Shown: piece by piece, positions 35,093-46,611 of the stretch | Layout: each line of letters opens with the position of its first letter | Numbering within the stretch: the stretch's first letter is position 1 | Assembly: GCA_025677825.1 (NCBI GenBank) | Contig: JAIXMO010000020.1 | Coordinates: 62,001-126,000 of the forward strand | Reading direction: 5' to 3' | DNA length: 64,000 bases | DNA from: Helicostylum pulchrum | Taxonomy: Eukaryota; Mucoromycota; Mucoromycetes; Mucorales; Mucoraceae | Notes under the pieces: generated by a model | The model's input: only the letters and a program-made list of their open reading frames with translations | The model's database searches: none | What the model was told of the DNA's origin: nothing | Made by a program: the position numbers and the translations under genes

Positions 35093-36505
35093 ATGACAGC
35101 GGCAGCAACTATGATAGAATCTATTGCTGTTAACCCACGTACTACACTTAATGACAGCAACTCAAGTCAAAGCAGTATCAGATCTATTCAAAACTCATTA
35201 ATTGAATCGTTTCAACAAGTGTGTTCTGTTGAACAAATGGAACTTTGTCAAAGATTAGGCATGTTATCCAAATCCGAACAACAACAAGCGTACAAGATGG
35301 CCAAGGCCCTGATTGAAAACCGACAGGTGCCGGTCACCGTAGAAGACTGGAACACTTTAACCGAATGGGTACTTACTTTACGAGACCGATACATGATGCA
35401 TTTAGAAACACAATGTATTCGTCAAATTTCCTGTGATCAAGAACGTATAAAGTATTTGGATCAAGTACAGCGCCTTAGTAATTTACTAGAAGATTACGGT
35501 CAAGCCCATGATGATTTAACTGATCTATTACAGGCTTTAAAAAAACTACGTAATGATTGGAAACACCGTAAAAGAGATGTCGAAAATATTGTTCTTTCTA
35601 TCCTTTCTTCTTCTTTACTCAAGAATACTGAATATCGCGTGGTCAAAGTAGTAAGATCAAATCTAGCCACTTTAGGTCTTGGTTTAAGCTCAATTGGTAA
35701 ATATTATATCGTGTATGAAGCTTCCATGACGGACGACTTAAAAAAGGGTGTCCTTAATAATGTGGCAAAAGATTTCGGTATGGTGTTTCAAGAAAATGCC
35801 GCACAAAATTTAGCCAGAATGGCAGGTAGTTATCATCGTATTTTCCATCAAGAAGATGAACAAGTGGACGTTATTGAAGAGATTCAAAATTTGACAAAAC
35901 AAGTATATATGAACCGACCCAACTCTGTCATGTTACCTTATCCCACAAGTCTTCCTACACATACAATGATGGCGGATTCCGAAAATGATGATGCACCTGG
36001 TAGTGCTACTCCATTACACAAGAGAGAATCAACATTTTTAGAAAGAAGAAAATCGATTATTATTCTGGATGATGGTGATGAACCAAATGGGGATTCAACT
36101 TTACTTTTTAATATGGCAAAACCAGTGTTTGAACCAGCTGGCTGGGACTGGCCTCATATCTTGAAATACAAGCGACCAAGATCAAGAAGTGGTAATGGCT
36201 CATATTACTGGTGCCGTCAAATCTTGACGCATGGTGAAAAGGATGCAATGCATGATGGTACAGGTGTCTGGTCCACTTCTATCTCCAAGCTCTCTGATCA
36301 CTTTGCTAAAGTGGGTCAAGACTACTACTCAAACATGCTGAATAATGCTAAATTAATGCATTCTCACAGAGCTCAAATGTTTGAATTCGCTACTCATTCT
36401 TTATTAAAAACTTATCGTGCGCTACAGCTAGAACAAGGGTCCGCTAATCTTAGTCGTACTTTGGCTTTTTTGTATAGATTTCAACAAGAATCAACAAGAA
36501 TTTAA
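35093..36505 (+). CDS. Conserved-looking hypothetical protein, 470 aa
   Basis: Single exon of 470 residues. It has helical segments with coiled-coil character around residues 95-165 (SCDQERIKYLDQVQRLSNLL and LTDLLQALKKLRNDWKHRKR). A middle block reads VVKVVRSNLATLGLGLSSIG, and an ordered C-terminal third is rich in aromatic residues (GWDWPHILKYKRP, YYWCRQILTHGEKDAMHDG). Between these, residues 290-340 are acidic and likely disordered. No signal peptide or membrane segment. A second in-frame methionine at residue 7 could be the true start. The gene is preceded by a T-rich leader including a T run of about 28 and is followed by three long T runs. I do not recognise a family. Confidence 0.75.
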   Translation: MTAAATMIESIAVNPRTTLNDSNSSQSSIRSIQNSLIESFQQVCSVEQMELCQRLGMLSKSEQQQAYKMAKALIENRQVPVTVEDWNTLTEWVLTLRDRYMMHLETQCIRQISCDQERIKYLDQVQRLSNLLEDYGQAHDDLTDLLQALKKLRNDWKHRKRDVENIVLSILSSSLLKNTEYRVVKVVRSNLATLGLGLSSIGKYYIVYEASMTDDLKKGVLNNVAKDFGMVFQENAAQNLARMAGSYHRIFHQEDEQVDVIEEIQNLTKQVYMNRPNSVMLPYPTSLPTHTMMADSENDDAPGSATPLHKRESTFLERRKSIIILDDGDEPNGDSTLLFNMAKPVFEPAGWDWPHILKYKRPRSRSGNGSYYWCRQILTHGEKDAMHDGTGVWSTSISKLSDHFAKVGQDYYSNMLNNAKLMHSHRAQMFEFATHSLLKTYRALQLEQGSANLSRTLAFLYRFQQESTRI

Positions 36506-36806
36506 TTTCAATTTATACATACTTTCATTTTTATTATAACTTATCTTTAATTATCCTTTTCACTACTTCATTCCACCCATATTTTCGTTACTACTTATTA
36601 CTATACACACTTTTTTTTTTTTTTTTTTTTTTTTTCTCTTGTAAATAAACAACTATAATCCAAATTATTGTCATTATCATTATTATTTTTTCTCCCCTTG
36701 ACATTTTCCGACACAATTTTTTTTTTTTTTTTTTTTTTTTTAAGGGGAGAGGCGTAGAATAGGGTTCTATCCCCCCTATATGATGATTATGATTTATTAA
36801 TTTAAA

Positions 36807-36842
<36 letters not shown>

Positions 36843-37400
36843 TACTTTTTTTTTTTAGTTAAAATCAATAATAAAAAAAGGTAGTATGCAGGTGTTAAAC
36901 TATCAATTCATGGAATAATGACTTTTCGCCATTGACCTGCATGTGAATAGACTTTTTGTTTGATGTAGTACAATACACTTCAAAACCATTTTCACTCGTG
37001 TTTTTGAGTTCCAAACACAAGTTAAAAGCGTGCGTCAATAAAAAAAGAACAAAACAAACAACACTCTTTTTTAATATGTACGTTTTATTTTTGATAGTAG
37101 TAATAATGGTGATACATATAAAAAGGGGAAAAAGAAAAAAGGTAGAAATGTGTGATATAAATAAATATATATATATATTTTTAGCACATGTTATTTAAGT
37201 AATACCAAAAAAAAAAAAAAAAAAAAAAAAAAGTTTATAAAAGAGCAAAAAGAAAAGTGTTTATATAGTATATACAAGCAGGGATAAGTTTGAATGATGG
37301 ATATGTATGTGAGAGAGGACAAAAAAAAAAAGAGGGAGGAGAGATAATGTTATATATAGATGATAATAATATGAAACAAAGATGTACATTACAATCAAGA
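36506..37400. other. Intergenic with exceptional poly-T tracts
   Basis: 3' flanks of two convergent genes. It holds three T runs of about 25, 25 and 32 nt (36611-36635, 36717-36741, 36809-36840) and an A run of 26 (37207-37232). No coding signal. Confidence 0.8.
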
Positions 37401-39346
37401 CTAGTTTTTGATACGAGGAACTGTGGTCATCCTTTTGGCTGTTGTTGTTGTCTTTTTAGGTAATGATGGTGTTACACCAGCATTAGCTAATGAAGAAGTT
37501 CTTGTTGAATTTAGAACCGTTTGCTTCCTTGATACAATAGAAGGTCTTGTTTTTGGCGTTGTTGTTGTTGTTGGTGGTGGGGGTGGGGGTGGTTTTTTGG
37601 GAGAGTGAATAGCAGAGGAGGGTTTTCTAGATTGAGCAACGGAACGCCTGCTAGATTGAGCAGGGTTTAAAGGTGTAGTAGATGGCTTTTTAGGTACAGG
37701 TGTAGTGGTAGTGGCGAAGGATGACTTTCTTGAGACAGATCGAGCAGCACTATTGGTAGCTCTCAACAACTGAGCTTCTAATTCTTTACGAGATTGACCT
37801 TCGCGTTTAACCATTTGTTCTAATTCGGTTACTCGAAGTAATAAAGCTTTATACGATTTTTCCTTTTCGTGAGGCAGAGCAGTTTGTTGTTGCTGCTGTT
37901 GATAAATGGTTTCCCATTTCTTCATTGTTTCTTCTGCTAATTGACGTTTTGAGGTCTGCTCATTTAAGAGAGTTTCGTACTGTTCAGCACGATCATGCCA
38001 ACGCTTTTCTCGTTCCTTGAGCGAATTATGAAGTAACTGTAGCATTTGTACCATACCACCTATAGGAGTACGTTGACCAGTAGAAGCCATGGCAGTAATA
38101 CCAATTTGGTTTTCGATAGCAGCAGGTGTTGAAGCCAGCTGACGATTACTTGATTGATAATCTCTCCAGATCTTTTGTATTTTAGACGCCGCATTTGTCA
38201 CATTATCCAGTTCATTCTTTCTAGGATGTAGTAATAGTCTTCTAGGCACATAATGCTTTCTACAACTATCGTCGGGGGGAATCAAAGAAGTATTTGAAGT
38301 GATACTGTTTGCCCAACGTTTACCGGCATCGCTTTTAAACTGAATTTTATTACTGTAACAAGAAGAAGGAGTTGGAGACGGTTTCGCTTGTTTTAATAAC
38401 AATAAACTCTTTGAAGATCTTTCTACATCGTTCATCCAATCGATCACTGCGCGATCCTTGCTGGTATCCTGTGTTAAATCTTTTTTAGAAAACCATTCTT
38501 GAAGTGCTAATTGATCAGGTTTTATCATATCTTTAGCGGGAACTAATTGATGAGAAGGAAGAGGAACTAAATAGGGAGAAAGATCAGCAGCAGAAGGAGG
38601 AACTACTTGATCTTGAAGAACTGATAATCGTCTACGTTCCGCTGTGGATGTCGCTAATTTCTTTAAAAATCGGGATCTTGGTGGAAACTCGTAATGTTCT
38701 TGTTCTGCTGTTAATGTTTGTGGAACAATAATTTCCTGTCCACCGTCAGGGTAAGTTTTTATAACTGCCTAAATAAAATAAAAAGTAAAAGGAAAGAAAG
38801 AGAAAAAGAGAAAAGAAAAGAAAAAGTCAGTAATCGTAATAATTATATTATGAAACACACACTATACTATTATTATTTCAATTGAACTATTTACGATTGT
38901 CTCTATCCTATCCAGCCAAGTAAAAAAAAAAGTGCTTCTCCTTAGTGTGTGACACGAATAAAATTGACCCCAAAATTAGACGTACAAAATAAAATAAAAT
39001 AACCACAACTGGAATAAGAGAGAGAAAGATAGAAAAAGATAGTAGAAATAATAATAGTACAGTGTGTATGTGTATGTTTTGTGCCTAATTAGAAATATAT
39101 AATAAAAAAAAAAAAAAAAAATCGGCGCACCTTCTTCCGGTCGCCCCACATCATAAGTGACCGGGGTTCGCGTCTACGTTGTAGCACTTGTGCCATTGCC
39201 GTCGCAGCTCTAGCTGCTATTCTTTTTTGCTGCTTCTCTTCTAATGATAAAGAAGTACTGTTGGATAATGCGGTGGGGCCCGTGCGTGTTTGTGGTAGTG
39301 GCCGTGCTCTACTCTCCCTTTTTTCATTTTTAACCAGCTCATGCAT
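37401..39346 (-). CDS. IQ-motif and coiled-coil protein, function unknown
   Basis: Exons 39131-39346 and 37401-38768 join in phase across an intron of about 360 nt, giving 527 residues. An IQ calmodulin-binding motif is visible near residue 280 (AASKIQKIWRDYQSSNRQL). It is followed by a coiled coil (about residues 320-410: LLHNSLKEREKRWHDRAEQY, then a Q6 run and LLLRVTELEQMVKREGQSRK). The C-terminus is basic, S/T/P-rich and carries a P7 stretch. This arrangement suggests a cytoskeletal or calmodulin-linked scaffold, but that is inference only. The first exon is basic and R-rich (AARAATAMAQVLQRRREPR). The first intron is purine-rich and unusually long for the window. Confidence 0.7.
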
Positions 39347-40086
39347 TTAATTACTAGGTTGATAAAAAATAAAAGAGAATAAAAAGGACAAATTTATTTC
39401 TTCTTTTTTTTTTTTCTTTTTTTCCCTTTTTTTTCTTTTATTTTTTTTGTTGTTGTTAAAAATATGGTTTTTCTTTCCTCTCTTGGCTGTTTTGTTGTTG
39501 TTGTTGTTGTTGTTTAGATGGGAAAAAAACTTAAAGAGTGGTTAAACTCGCTCTTTGGACACCAAATTTGTTTGAAAACATGTAAAAAAGAGAGAATAAA
39601 ATATGAAAGCTTTAACGTGTAAATAAGTTAAAAAAAAAAAAAAAAGAAAAAAGAAAAAAGAAAAAAAAGAACCCCTTTCTTTTCTTCCTTTCTTTCTAAT
39701 TGATAGTGTTTTCTTTAATATTAAAAAAAAATAATTAAAAAAAGAAAGAGAAAACAAGATCAGAAAAAAAAAAAAAAAAAAAGTATAAATGTGTGTGTGT
39801 ATTAAAAAATAAAAAGAAGCACAAAAGGGAAAAGAAGAAAAAATAAAAAAAAGTCATGTAAAACCTTGTTGACAATCCATGCAAAAGGTTACACTACTTT
39901 TTTTTTTTTTTCTTATTTTTAAAATTGTTCACGTGAGTACCTTATTGCGTAGGGAAACCTATTACCATCATCTGTTTATTCGTTGTGCATCCTTTGAGGG
40001 GTAAGTGGTGGTGGTAACAACGTATTTCTAAATGTTGAGTGTATTTTTAGTACTTCAAACGAAAAAATTAAATCATTTTATTTATT
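39347..40086. other. Intergenic, homopolymer-rich
   Basis: Upstream of the IQ-motif gene and downstream of the VHS-GAT gene. Contains a TTG microsatellite (39492-39515) and alternating A- and T-rich runs. The open frames here are homopolymer artefacts. Confidence 0.6.
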
Positions 40087-40314
40087 TTACCCTGCAGTAT
40101 TATTAACTGATGTATCTTGTTGTACCTTGTTTGTATCAGCGAAAGGATCAAATGGATCATCACTTTTACATGTGTATAAAATGAGTATACACGTATACAT
40201 ATATATATATTCCCCCCCCCCTTTTAAAAAAATTTACCTTGGTTGATAAAGATGTTGAGGTGGTGGTGCAGCAGCAACAGCAGCAGATGAAGAAGAAGAA
40301 GTTGAAACCAATTC

Positions 40315-40355
<41 letters not shown>

Positions 40356-40592
40356 GCTCATCCTAAAATAACGACCTTAAATAAATACGTTCCATCCTTT
40401 CCAATAATACAAATAACTTACGATACGAGTGCTACGGTTATGAAGCGCTTGAGAATTTACCGTAGCTTCACTAACTGCATGCTGTTCAAGCATTTCATCA
40501 TAAGATTTGAAGCAACTTAATAGTTCATTATTAGCATTAATTAAATAAGCTATAAAAAGAAAGGAGGAAAATACAAGTTAAATTAATGTGTA

Positions 40593-40631
<39 letters not shown>

Positions 40632-41571
40632 ACTTTACATATATCGTTGGAATCTTCACAAGTTTCTAAATGCGAAGCTAATATTTGTTGGGCTTGTTTA
40701 CAGTTACTATAGAATTCCTATTTTAAAACGATTAACATACTACTACTACTACTTTACTTTACACTGCTTTACTTTACCTGGATCAATTCGTTCTTAGAAA
40801 TATCTTCAGCTGTAGGATCCGTAAAAGAAAGCGTTTGAGAAAATAACTGGGCACTATTTAACGCAAGTTCAATATCACCCTTCACATCTACTGGCTGTAT
40901 TTAAATTATTTAGAGTTTACATACGTATAAAACTTAAACCCAGGTCACCTTACCTTTGGTGGTTCTCTTGGCAAAGAAGGTTGTCGGAATCTTTGGCTGG
41001 ACCTTTTTTGTGTAGGTGTAACACCAGCATTCATCATCACGTCATAAGCTCGGCGAATGCCTCCAAAGTTCGTATCTGCTCCAAACTGTCTATTCCAAGT
41101 TTCCAAGCACTGTGCCAACTTACCATGTACTCTATCATCTATACTCTATCAACACAATACATTAATACCCTCTTCAATATATCTTAATGTACTGCTTACT
41201 TTAGACAAAGCTAAATGATAAAGGTCTTCAGAAAAAGATTTAGCTGCTAACTGTGATTGAAACTTTGCAGTACAATTTTCTGCTAAAGAATTTAAAATCT
41301 AATATAAATTCATTTTAAATTTCTTGTTCGTTGGTATATGGTAACTTTCTTTTTTTACCTCAAGAGCTAATACTTGTGTCTTTGCGTCGGTTGATATCAT
41401 CTTCTTTTGCAATAGTTTTCTTGCTTCTTTAGCTCCCAACTCGGTCGAGTTAACCGAATCGCATATTTGAAAGACAAGAGCCCAATCTAACTCACTTACA
41501 GAAGGGTCCGTTGCTTTTTCGATACTCGCTGTTATATCCGTTGGCACAATCTTCTTTGAAAACAAGGGCAT
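40087..41571 (-). CDS. VHS-GAT domain protein (LSB5/TOM1/GGA-like ubiquitin adaptor)
   Basis: Eight exons keep one frame of 342 residues: 41359-41571, 41200-41298, 40954-41145, 40778-40894, 40639-40717, 40422-40549, 40238-40362, 40087-40162. The N-terminal VHS domain (about residues 10-140) shows SELDWALVFQICDSVN, KEARKLLQKKM and QVLALEILNSLAENC. A GAT-like helical region follows (SKNELIQEFYSNCKQAQQIL, ANNELLSCFKSYDEML). The C-terminus has a Q12 run and DDPFDPFAD, a DPF-type clathrin/AP-2-binding motif. Such proteins bind ubiquitinated cargo at Golgi, endosomes or actin patches; yeast Lsb5 is the closest match in domain order. It lacks the GAE ear of GGAs. Family good; precise orthologue uncertain. 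Confidence 0.83.
40597..40627. repeat. TC dinucleotide microsatellite in an intron
   Basis: About fifteen TC units within intron 5 of the VHS-GAT gene; on the transcript strand it reads GA. Confidence 0.9.
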
Positions 41572-41841
41572 TTTAACAATAGTAATTAGTAATAATAATT
41601 AGTAAAAAAGTAGTAAATGTACAAGACAAAAAAAAAAAAAAAAAGAAGAAAAAGAAGAAAAGAGTGTGAAAACTATCCAACACAAAGTCAGGGGGAGTTT
41701 TAATAAGGAGTCTTTTTTTTAACCAGACAAAAGGAACAATATGCAAGACCTACAAGTGTAATTAATGTACACAGGTTCACAGTGTGAAGTCGACGTTGCA
41801 AGTGACCACAAATATAATGGTTTAATAACATTACATTAGAC

Positions 41842-42540
41842 TGTTGTTAATAAATATAGTCTGACATTACCATGAGCCAAAATCGTATAGTTAGAATTAT
41901 TAACACACTTTGTCAAAGTAGCATAATAATTACGCGATGATTAGTAAATAGATCACATGAGTAGAGGGACCACCTTATTTTATCTGTTATTTATTTTTAA
42001 AACACTTTTTTCTTCAGTTGTTGCTGCTTATCATGTTTTTGTTTTCGCGTTTTTTTGTTTTCTGTTCGTTCCAAACCGATTTGGTTCTTCTTGAGGGGAT
42101 AGGTCATCCCAAAGGTAAGTGAAAAGGTAACAGGCCATTTTTTTTTTTTAATCAACCGTGAAAATTGAACCCTGCATCTTTTTTATTATTAAAACGTAGA
42201 CAGAATTGTGATGACGGGTTAGTATGATTAGTCTAAAAGACTTGAAAAAGTCATCTTTTCATCTAATGTCTGACGATAAAGAAAATATTGAGCAAGATAT
42301 CATAAAGATTCCAAGAAAGAATGAATTAACGATGTTAATCAATTCGTTCAGATATCTTTGTCAAAGATACCATTCACTTGATGTCCACGATAGAGCAATC
42401 ATCTCCCTTGGATTGATTGAACTCCATTTTGTATCTCAGTTTTACCAGCTCAGAAAGATCAACTTCACAGCATATTAATCGTTGATTAAGGAACAAAATC
42501 TCATAGAATTTACAGTTACTAATAAATATAGTCTGACATT
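41842..42540 (+). repeat. Pair of 27-bp direct repeats about 670 bp apart
   Basis: Copies at 41842-41868 and 42514-42540 agree at 24 of 27 positions, with the last 21 identical. They could be short terminal repeats of a lost element or a duplicated regulatory site. Confidence 0.75.
42224..42478 (+). CDS. Small hypothetical ORF
   Basis: 84 residues with a plausible amino-acid mix (NELTMLINSFRYLCQRYHSL), acidic N-terminal half and hydrophobic C-terminal half. Upstream sequence has good splice motifs (GTAAGT at 42115, GTAG at 42196-42199), so this may be the last exon of a short gene that begins near 42033, but frames do not join cleanly. Not recognised. Confidence 0.35.
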   Translation: MISLKDLKKSSFHLMSDDKENIEQDIIKIPRKNELTMLINSFRYLCQRYHSLDVHDRAIISLGLIELHFVSQFYQLRKINFTAY

Positions 42541-42709
42541 CCTTAGTATCGTTATATACTCGTTCAATACTTTGGACTTAACATTATCCCTTAAAAAAAA
42601 ATACAGCTAAATTATCCAGCAGCTTTTACAAACTAGTCTTTTTTAAAAAATCAAAGTGAGTTACATAAAAAAAATAGTAATTTTATTTTCTTGAAATAGT
42701 ATGGAAAGT

Positions 42710-43474
42710 TTAAGCATCCTTGACCTTCTTGGTACCACGGAGGAGACCAGTACGACGAGCAGCGATCAAACCGACCTTTTGACCAGCAGGAGAATCACGG
42801 GCCATAGTAGAAGCCTTACCAATATGTTGATGGTTACCACCACCATGAGGATGGTCGACGGGGTTCATAGCAACACCACGAGTCTTGGGCCAAGAGTTAC
42901 GCTTGACTCTGTACTTGTGGAAAGCACGACCGGCCTTCAAGAGAGGCTTATCAATACGACCACCACCAGCAATGATACCGATGACGGCACGAGAGGTAGA
43001 GGGAATGACCTTCTTGGAACCAGAGGGAAGACGAATACGGGTCTTACCATCATCACCATGACCGATAACGGTAGCGTAGTTACCAGAGGTACGGGCAATG
43101 GATCCACGATCACCAACCTTCTCTTCAACGTTACAGATAACGGTACCTTCGGGCATAGAGGCCAAAGGCAAGACGTTACCAATGTTCAAGGTAGCCTTCT
43201 TACCGGCATAGATGAATTGACCAGTGTACATACCTTCAGTGGCAATGAAGGTTTCGGTACGGAGCTTGTACTTATAGGGATCACGGAAGACAACCTTGGC
43301 AAGAGGAGCACCTCTTCCAGGATCGTGAATGATGTCCTTGACAATACCACGAACATAACCGTGACGTTCAGCGAAATCGAAGACTCTCAACTTGGCGGCA
43401 CCCTTACGGCCAACGGTGTGGGAGCGGAAAATGGATCCGGCACCCTTTCTTTGCGCACGAATGACACGACCCAT
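42710..43474 (-). CDS. RPL2: 60S ribosomal protein uL2 (RPL2/RPL8)
   Basis: A core protein of the large subunit that supports peptidyl-transferase activity. Single coding exon, 254 residues, the same length as yeast Rpl2. Conserved signatures are [20 protein letters not shown] at the N-terminus and the uL2 hallmark [20 protein letters not shown] near residue 210, including the histidine next to the peptidyl-transferase centre. Strongly C-ending codons mark high expression. A TATACAG just upstream of the ATG hints at a 5' leader intron, as often seen for fungal ribosomal protein genes. The long plus-strand frame over this gene is an antisense shadow. Confidence 0.98.
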   Translation of the reverse strand: MGRVIRAQRKGAGSIFRSHTVGRKGAAKLRVFDFAERHGYVRGIVKDIIHDPGRGAPLAKVVFRDPYKYKLRTETFIATEGMYTGQFIYAGKKATLNIGNVLPLASMPEGTVICNVEEKVGDRGSIARTSGNYATVIGHGDDGKTRIRLPSGSKKVIPSTSRAVIGIIAGGGRIDKPLLKAGRAFHKYRVKRNSWPKTRGVAMNPVDHPHGGGNHQHIGKASTMARDSPAGQKVGLIAARRTGLLRGTKKVKDA

Positions 43475-45322
43475 AACTGTATAAAAGTAAATGCAAAAAA
43501 AGTGAAATTGACGTTGAAGTTAAAAAATAAATGTTGTCAAATGGTGAAATATGGTTGCAGTAGTAGTTGAATTATAATATAGATGGAATAATATTAAATG
43601 TAAATATATAAAAAAAAAAAGAAAAAGCATGAACGTTAATACGGTTTTTCTTAAAGTTTTTTTTTTTTCTTTTTTTTTTTTGCTTGAATCAGATCTGTCA
43701 TCTATCCTTGATGGATGAATTCATTCGATAAAACGTTTCTATACATCCATCCATCAATTCAAGATTATTCCCTGATACATGTCTTTTCTTAAGGTTTGTT
43801 ATACTTGCCTAACTAGTGGAAAAAGAGGAGGATTCACTTATCTGCATTTGGACCGTTGGTCAATATACTGGAGAGAATTCGCCCTTGCCTTGTCAGAGTT
43901 CTTATTATATCTCCGGACCGGACAATAATACACCGTTACAACTCCGTAAACACGAAGATCGTTAAATTTCTATATTTTATATTCATTGTCTTTAAAATTA
44001 CTTAAATACAGTAAACATGCTAGGTGTTATATGTAGTTTAGTACATAAAATGTTCAGAGCGTTTTTTTTTTCTTCGATATAACATCAGATGTAGCCAAAT
44101 ATATTATATAAACTTAAATAGTACGTAGCATATATTAAATAGGTGTCACTGTGATGATTCGATCTTTAACAGTAATTAATCAAGTTAAAAAGCGAACGCA
44201 AACTGCAGAATGTTATTATTAAGAGGAGGGCCCTCGAAATTATAATAACACTCTTTTTTTTTGTATTAAGTGATTAAATAAGAATAGAAAGACTACTAGA
44301 TGTAATACTAGCCGGGAGTAAAAAAGATGAATAATCGAGCTCAGTTGTTCAGCAGATTGAGATTATAGTAATGTAAAAGCCTTTTTAGCTAAAAACCATG
44401 TAAGAAATAAAAGAAGAAGCCAATTATGTACTCTAGTGTTACAGATATGTTTTCCATGGGTTATAGTACCGAGATGCATTTATGTCTTTGTACTTGGGGT
44501 TCTAAAAATACGTTTAAATGACTAGCATTTTCTCAGTGTATATATGCGTAATATTGCTTACGTCCACGAAATAATATCTCACAGTGTGCTCTTGTTCTAT
44601 GAATCTGGTCACACTGTGCACAATGCGCAGGTAATTACATATCTAAAGTAAATCATTTTCCTGTATCATCAAGGGACTAGGCAATATTAGGAGTGAGGAA
44701 TGTTGCCATAATTCATTTTACAAAAAGTTAATTTCCAAAAAAAAAAAAAAAATGTTACCAACTCAACCCTGTTTGATAAAACGGGCTAAAATTAAAAGGA
44801 TTATATAATAGTACCTGTTCAGTTTTATCCATCTGTCTCCAAGTTATTCAGATATGCCTTAATTTTTGTTTTGATATACGTATATAAAAAAAAAAGTAAA
44901 AGTAACTTTTGCTTTTATTATAATCCAAAAAAAAAAGGGTTACTATATAAAGAGAAAATATATTATAGTTCCTTTTGAACGCAAATACTACTACTTACGG
45001 CAAGTTTTATATAACGTAGCACCGTAACAAGTCTGTTAAAGAAGATTCCGTCTGTACTCATATACTTTGGACAACTATGATAAATTTACGATCAGTAACA
45101 CAAATTGATGGGTCTCTTTCATGCATCCTATATCATTATATAAGATAATCACGCGGTAATACAAATAAAACAAAATCTTACAACTGCTTTTTTTTTTTTT
45201 TTTTTTTTTTTTTACTGTACATCATATTTGTCAACGCGTAATAAAGTGTCTATATAAACCATAAATATCTGACACTTTTTTTCTTCTTCATACAATCAAG
45301 TCTCCCTTTTTTCTTTCTAAAA
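43475..45322. other. Intergenic, 1.85 kb, no gene seen
   Basis: Upstream DNA of uL2 and of the secreted peptide gene. A 10-bp inverted repeat (TTGATGGATG at 43708 and CATCCATCAA at 43748) lies about 240 bp upstream of uL2. The rest is AT-rich without coding signal. A T run (about 45188-45214) precedes the secreted peptide promoter. Confidence 0.5.
45251..45258 (+). promoter_or_regulatory. TATA box of the secreted peptide gene
   Basis: TATATAAA sits 65-72 bp upstream of the ATG at 45323. A long T run lies about 40 bp further upstream, which can exclude nucleosomes. Both fit a strongly expressed gene. Confidence 0.55.
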
Positions 45323-45577
45323 ATGTTCCGCTTATCCATTCTCACTGCTCTCTTCGCTATCATCGCTGTTGCTAGCGCTCTTCTCTCTGTTGAAGTCAAG
45401 ATCAGACAATCCAATTCCCACAAGTTCGCTTGTAAAGGCGTTATTACTTTCCTCGCTCTTGATACTGACTGTACCGACTGTTTATATGGTGTTAAAGATC
45501 TTGATGCCGCTAGCGTCCAATGTAAGACCGCTGCTGGTACCACCAACTGTTGTAAGTCTGTTGTCAAGAAGTGGTAA
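45323..45577 (+). CDS. Small cysteine-rich secreted protein
   Basis: 84 residues, single exon. The N-terminus is a clear signal peptide (RLSILTALFAIIAVASA), with likely cleavage after residue 19. The mature part of about 65 residues has six cysteines at 37, 50, 53, 67, 76 and 77, including a CxxC and an adjacent CC pair, enough for three disulfides. It also has seven or so lysines and ends VVKKW. Codons are C-ending and biased, unlike most neighbours, suggesting high expression; a TATA box lies 65 bp upstream. It could be a secreted antimicrobial-type peptide, effector-like protein or cell-wall peptide. I do not recognise a family and assign no function. Nothing in the flanks (AT-rich intergenic, then PDR transporters) clarifies its job. 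Confidence 0.8.
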   Translation: MFRLSILTALFAIIAVASALLSVEVKIRQSNSHKFACKGVITFLALDTDCTDCLYGVKDLDAASVQCKTAAGTTNCCKSVVKKW

Positions 45578-46611
45578 TTTATATCAACGATAATACTATG
45601 GCGCAATAGCTGAGTGCAATCTTATATATTTCGCTAAAAGCCCATTTAATTGTTTTTGGTTTTTTATTTGTCTAATTTTTTTAAACCTCTTAAATAAAGA
45701 ATAACCCTCAACTGTATTCTACTTCTTTTTTTTACGCTTGTGATGTTTGGCTTACATGCATAGTTATAAGTTTAACCAGCTGCTTATGGTTTATTGATAA
45801 AACTGAAATATATGAAACACTTTTCTCTGGCCCTTCTAATCATTACAGTAACTTTTTTAACCGACTTTCATTCATTTGAGCGCGTAGATATCATGTTTGC
45901 TTTAGGCGTTCCTGAATTCATTGCTTGTAAATACCGCTTCTTCGTATCTGTAATTGCAGCTTATATATTTTCCAAGTGATAAAATATAAATTTCCATCAG
46001 AAATCTTTATCTAAAAACGTACTGCATGGAATAAACTATTTGAATTAGAACAGTCTTCATACCAAGTAAGTACATAAAAACACTTTTTCGTAGTAACTCA
46101 AAAAGGAGAGGGCTTTTTTTTAGTCAATCATAATTCTATACTACTCCTCGGGAAAAATCGTTTTGTTTGCTTTTTTGCGGTTTTCCCAGTTTTCATAGAT
46201 TTGCAGTAACAGCGTAAAAGCTGCAATATTATACAACAGTGCTAACCATATATAGAATGTAGTTATGTATCAAAACTGACGTAAAGCACTAGTAATTCTC
46301 TTAACGTGTTTTCGCTAAACATGGGGCAGACAGGCCAACAAATAGGCAACATACCCATTGTTTTAAAATGAAATGTGTACATAATTAATAATTTATTAGG
46401 AATATATGACTTTGCGTAGGATATTTTTTTTTCATCGGTAAATACTTGAAAAAAAAAACACCAATTACTCCAATAACTTATGAGACAATGTGTCACGTTT
46501 GACTGGTATCGTTTCTCTTGAACTTAAATTTGGTATCTCGTCAATCACGTAGTTCGAGAAAATTAATTCTTTCTTTTACTTTATACCTCACTCAAAAAAA
46601 AAAAAAAATAC
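45578..46611. other. Intergenic upstream of the PDR transporter pair
   Basis: AT-rich. A hydrophobic 61-codon frame at 45794-45979 has no support. An A14 run directly precedes the transporter start codon. No recognisable drug-response element was seen. Confidence 0.5.

Larger units (their letters stand above)
41572..42709. other. Intergenic with flanking direct repeats and one small ORF
   Basis: Holds a near-identical 27-bp direct repeat (41842-41868 and 42514-42540, sharing TAATAAATATAGTCTGACAT) on either side of a small ORF. It also holds the TAGATCACATGAG block at 41949, shared with 5974. A possible two-exon mini-frame starts at ATG 42033 (MFLFSRFFVFCSFQTDLVLL). Confidence 0.5.

Noticed and set aside
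39542..39757. Phenylalanine-rich minus-strand frame
   Set aside because: Encoded by A/T homopolymers only.
42701..43570. 289-codon plus-strand frame rich in T, S and G
   Set aside because: Exact antisense of the uL2 gene, a product of its biased codons.
45794..45979. 61-codon hydrophobic frame downstream of the secreted peptide
   Set aside because: AT-rich chance frame without promoter, signal or splice context.
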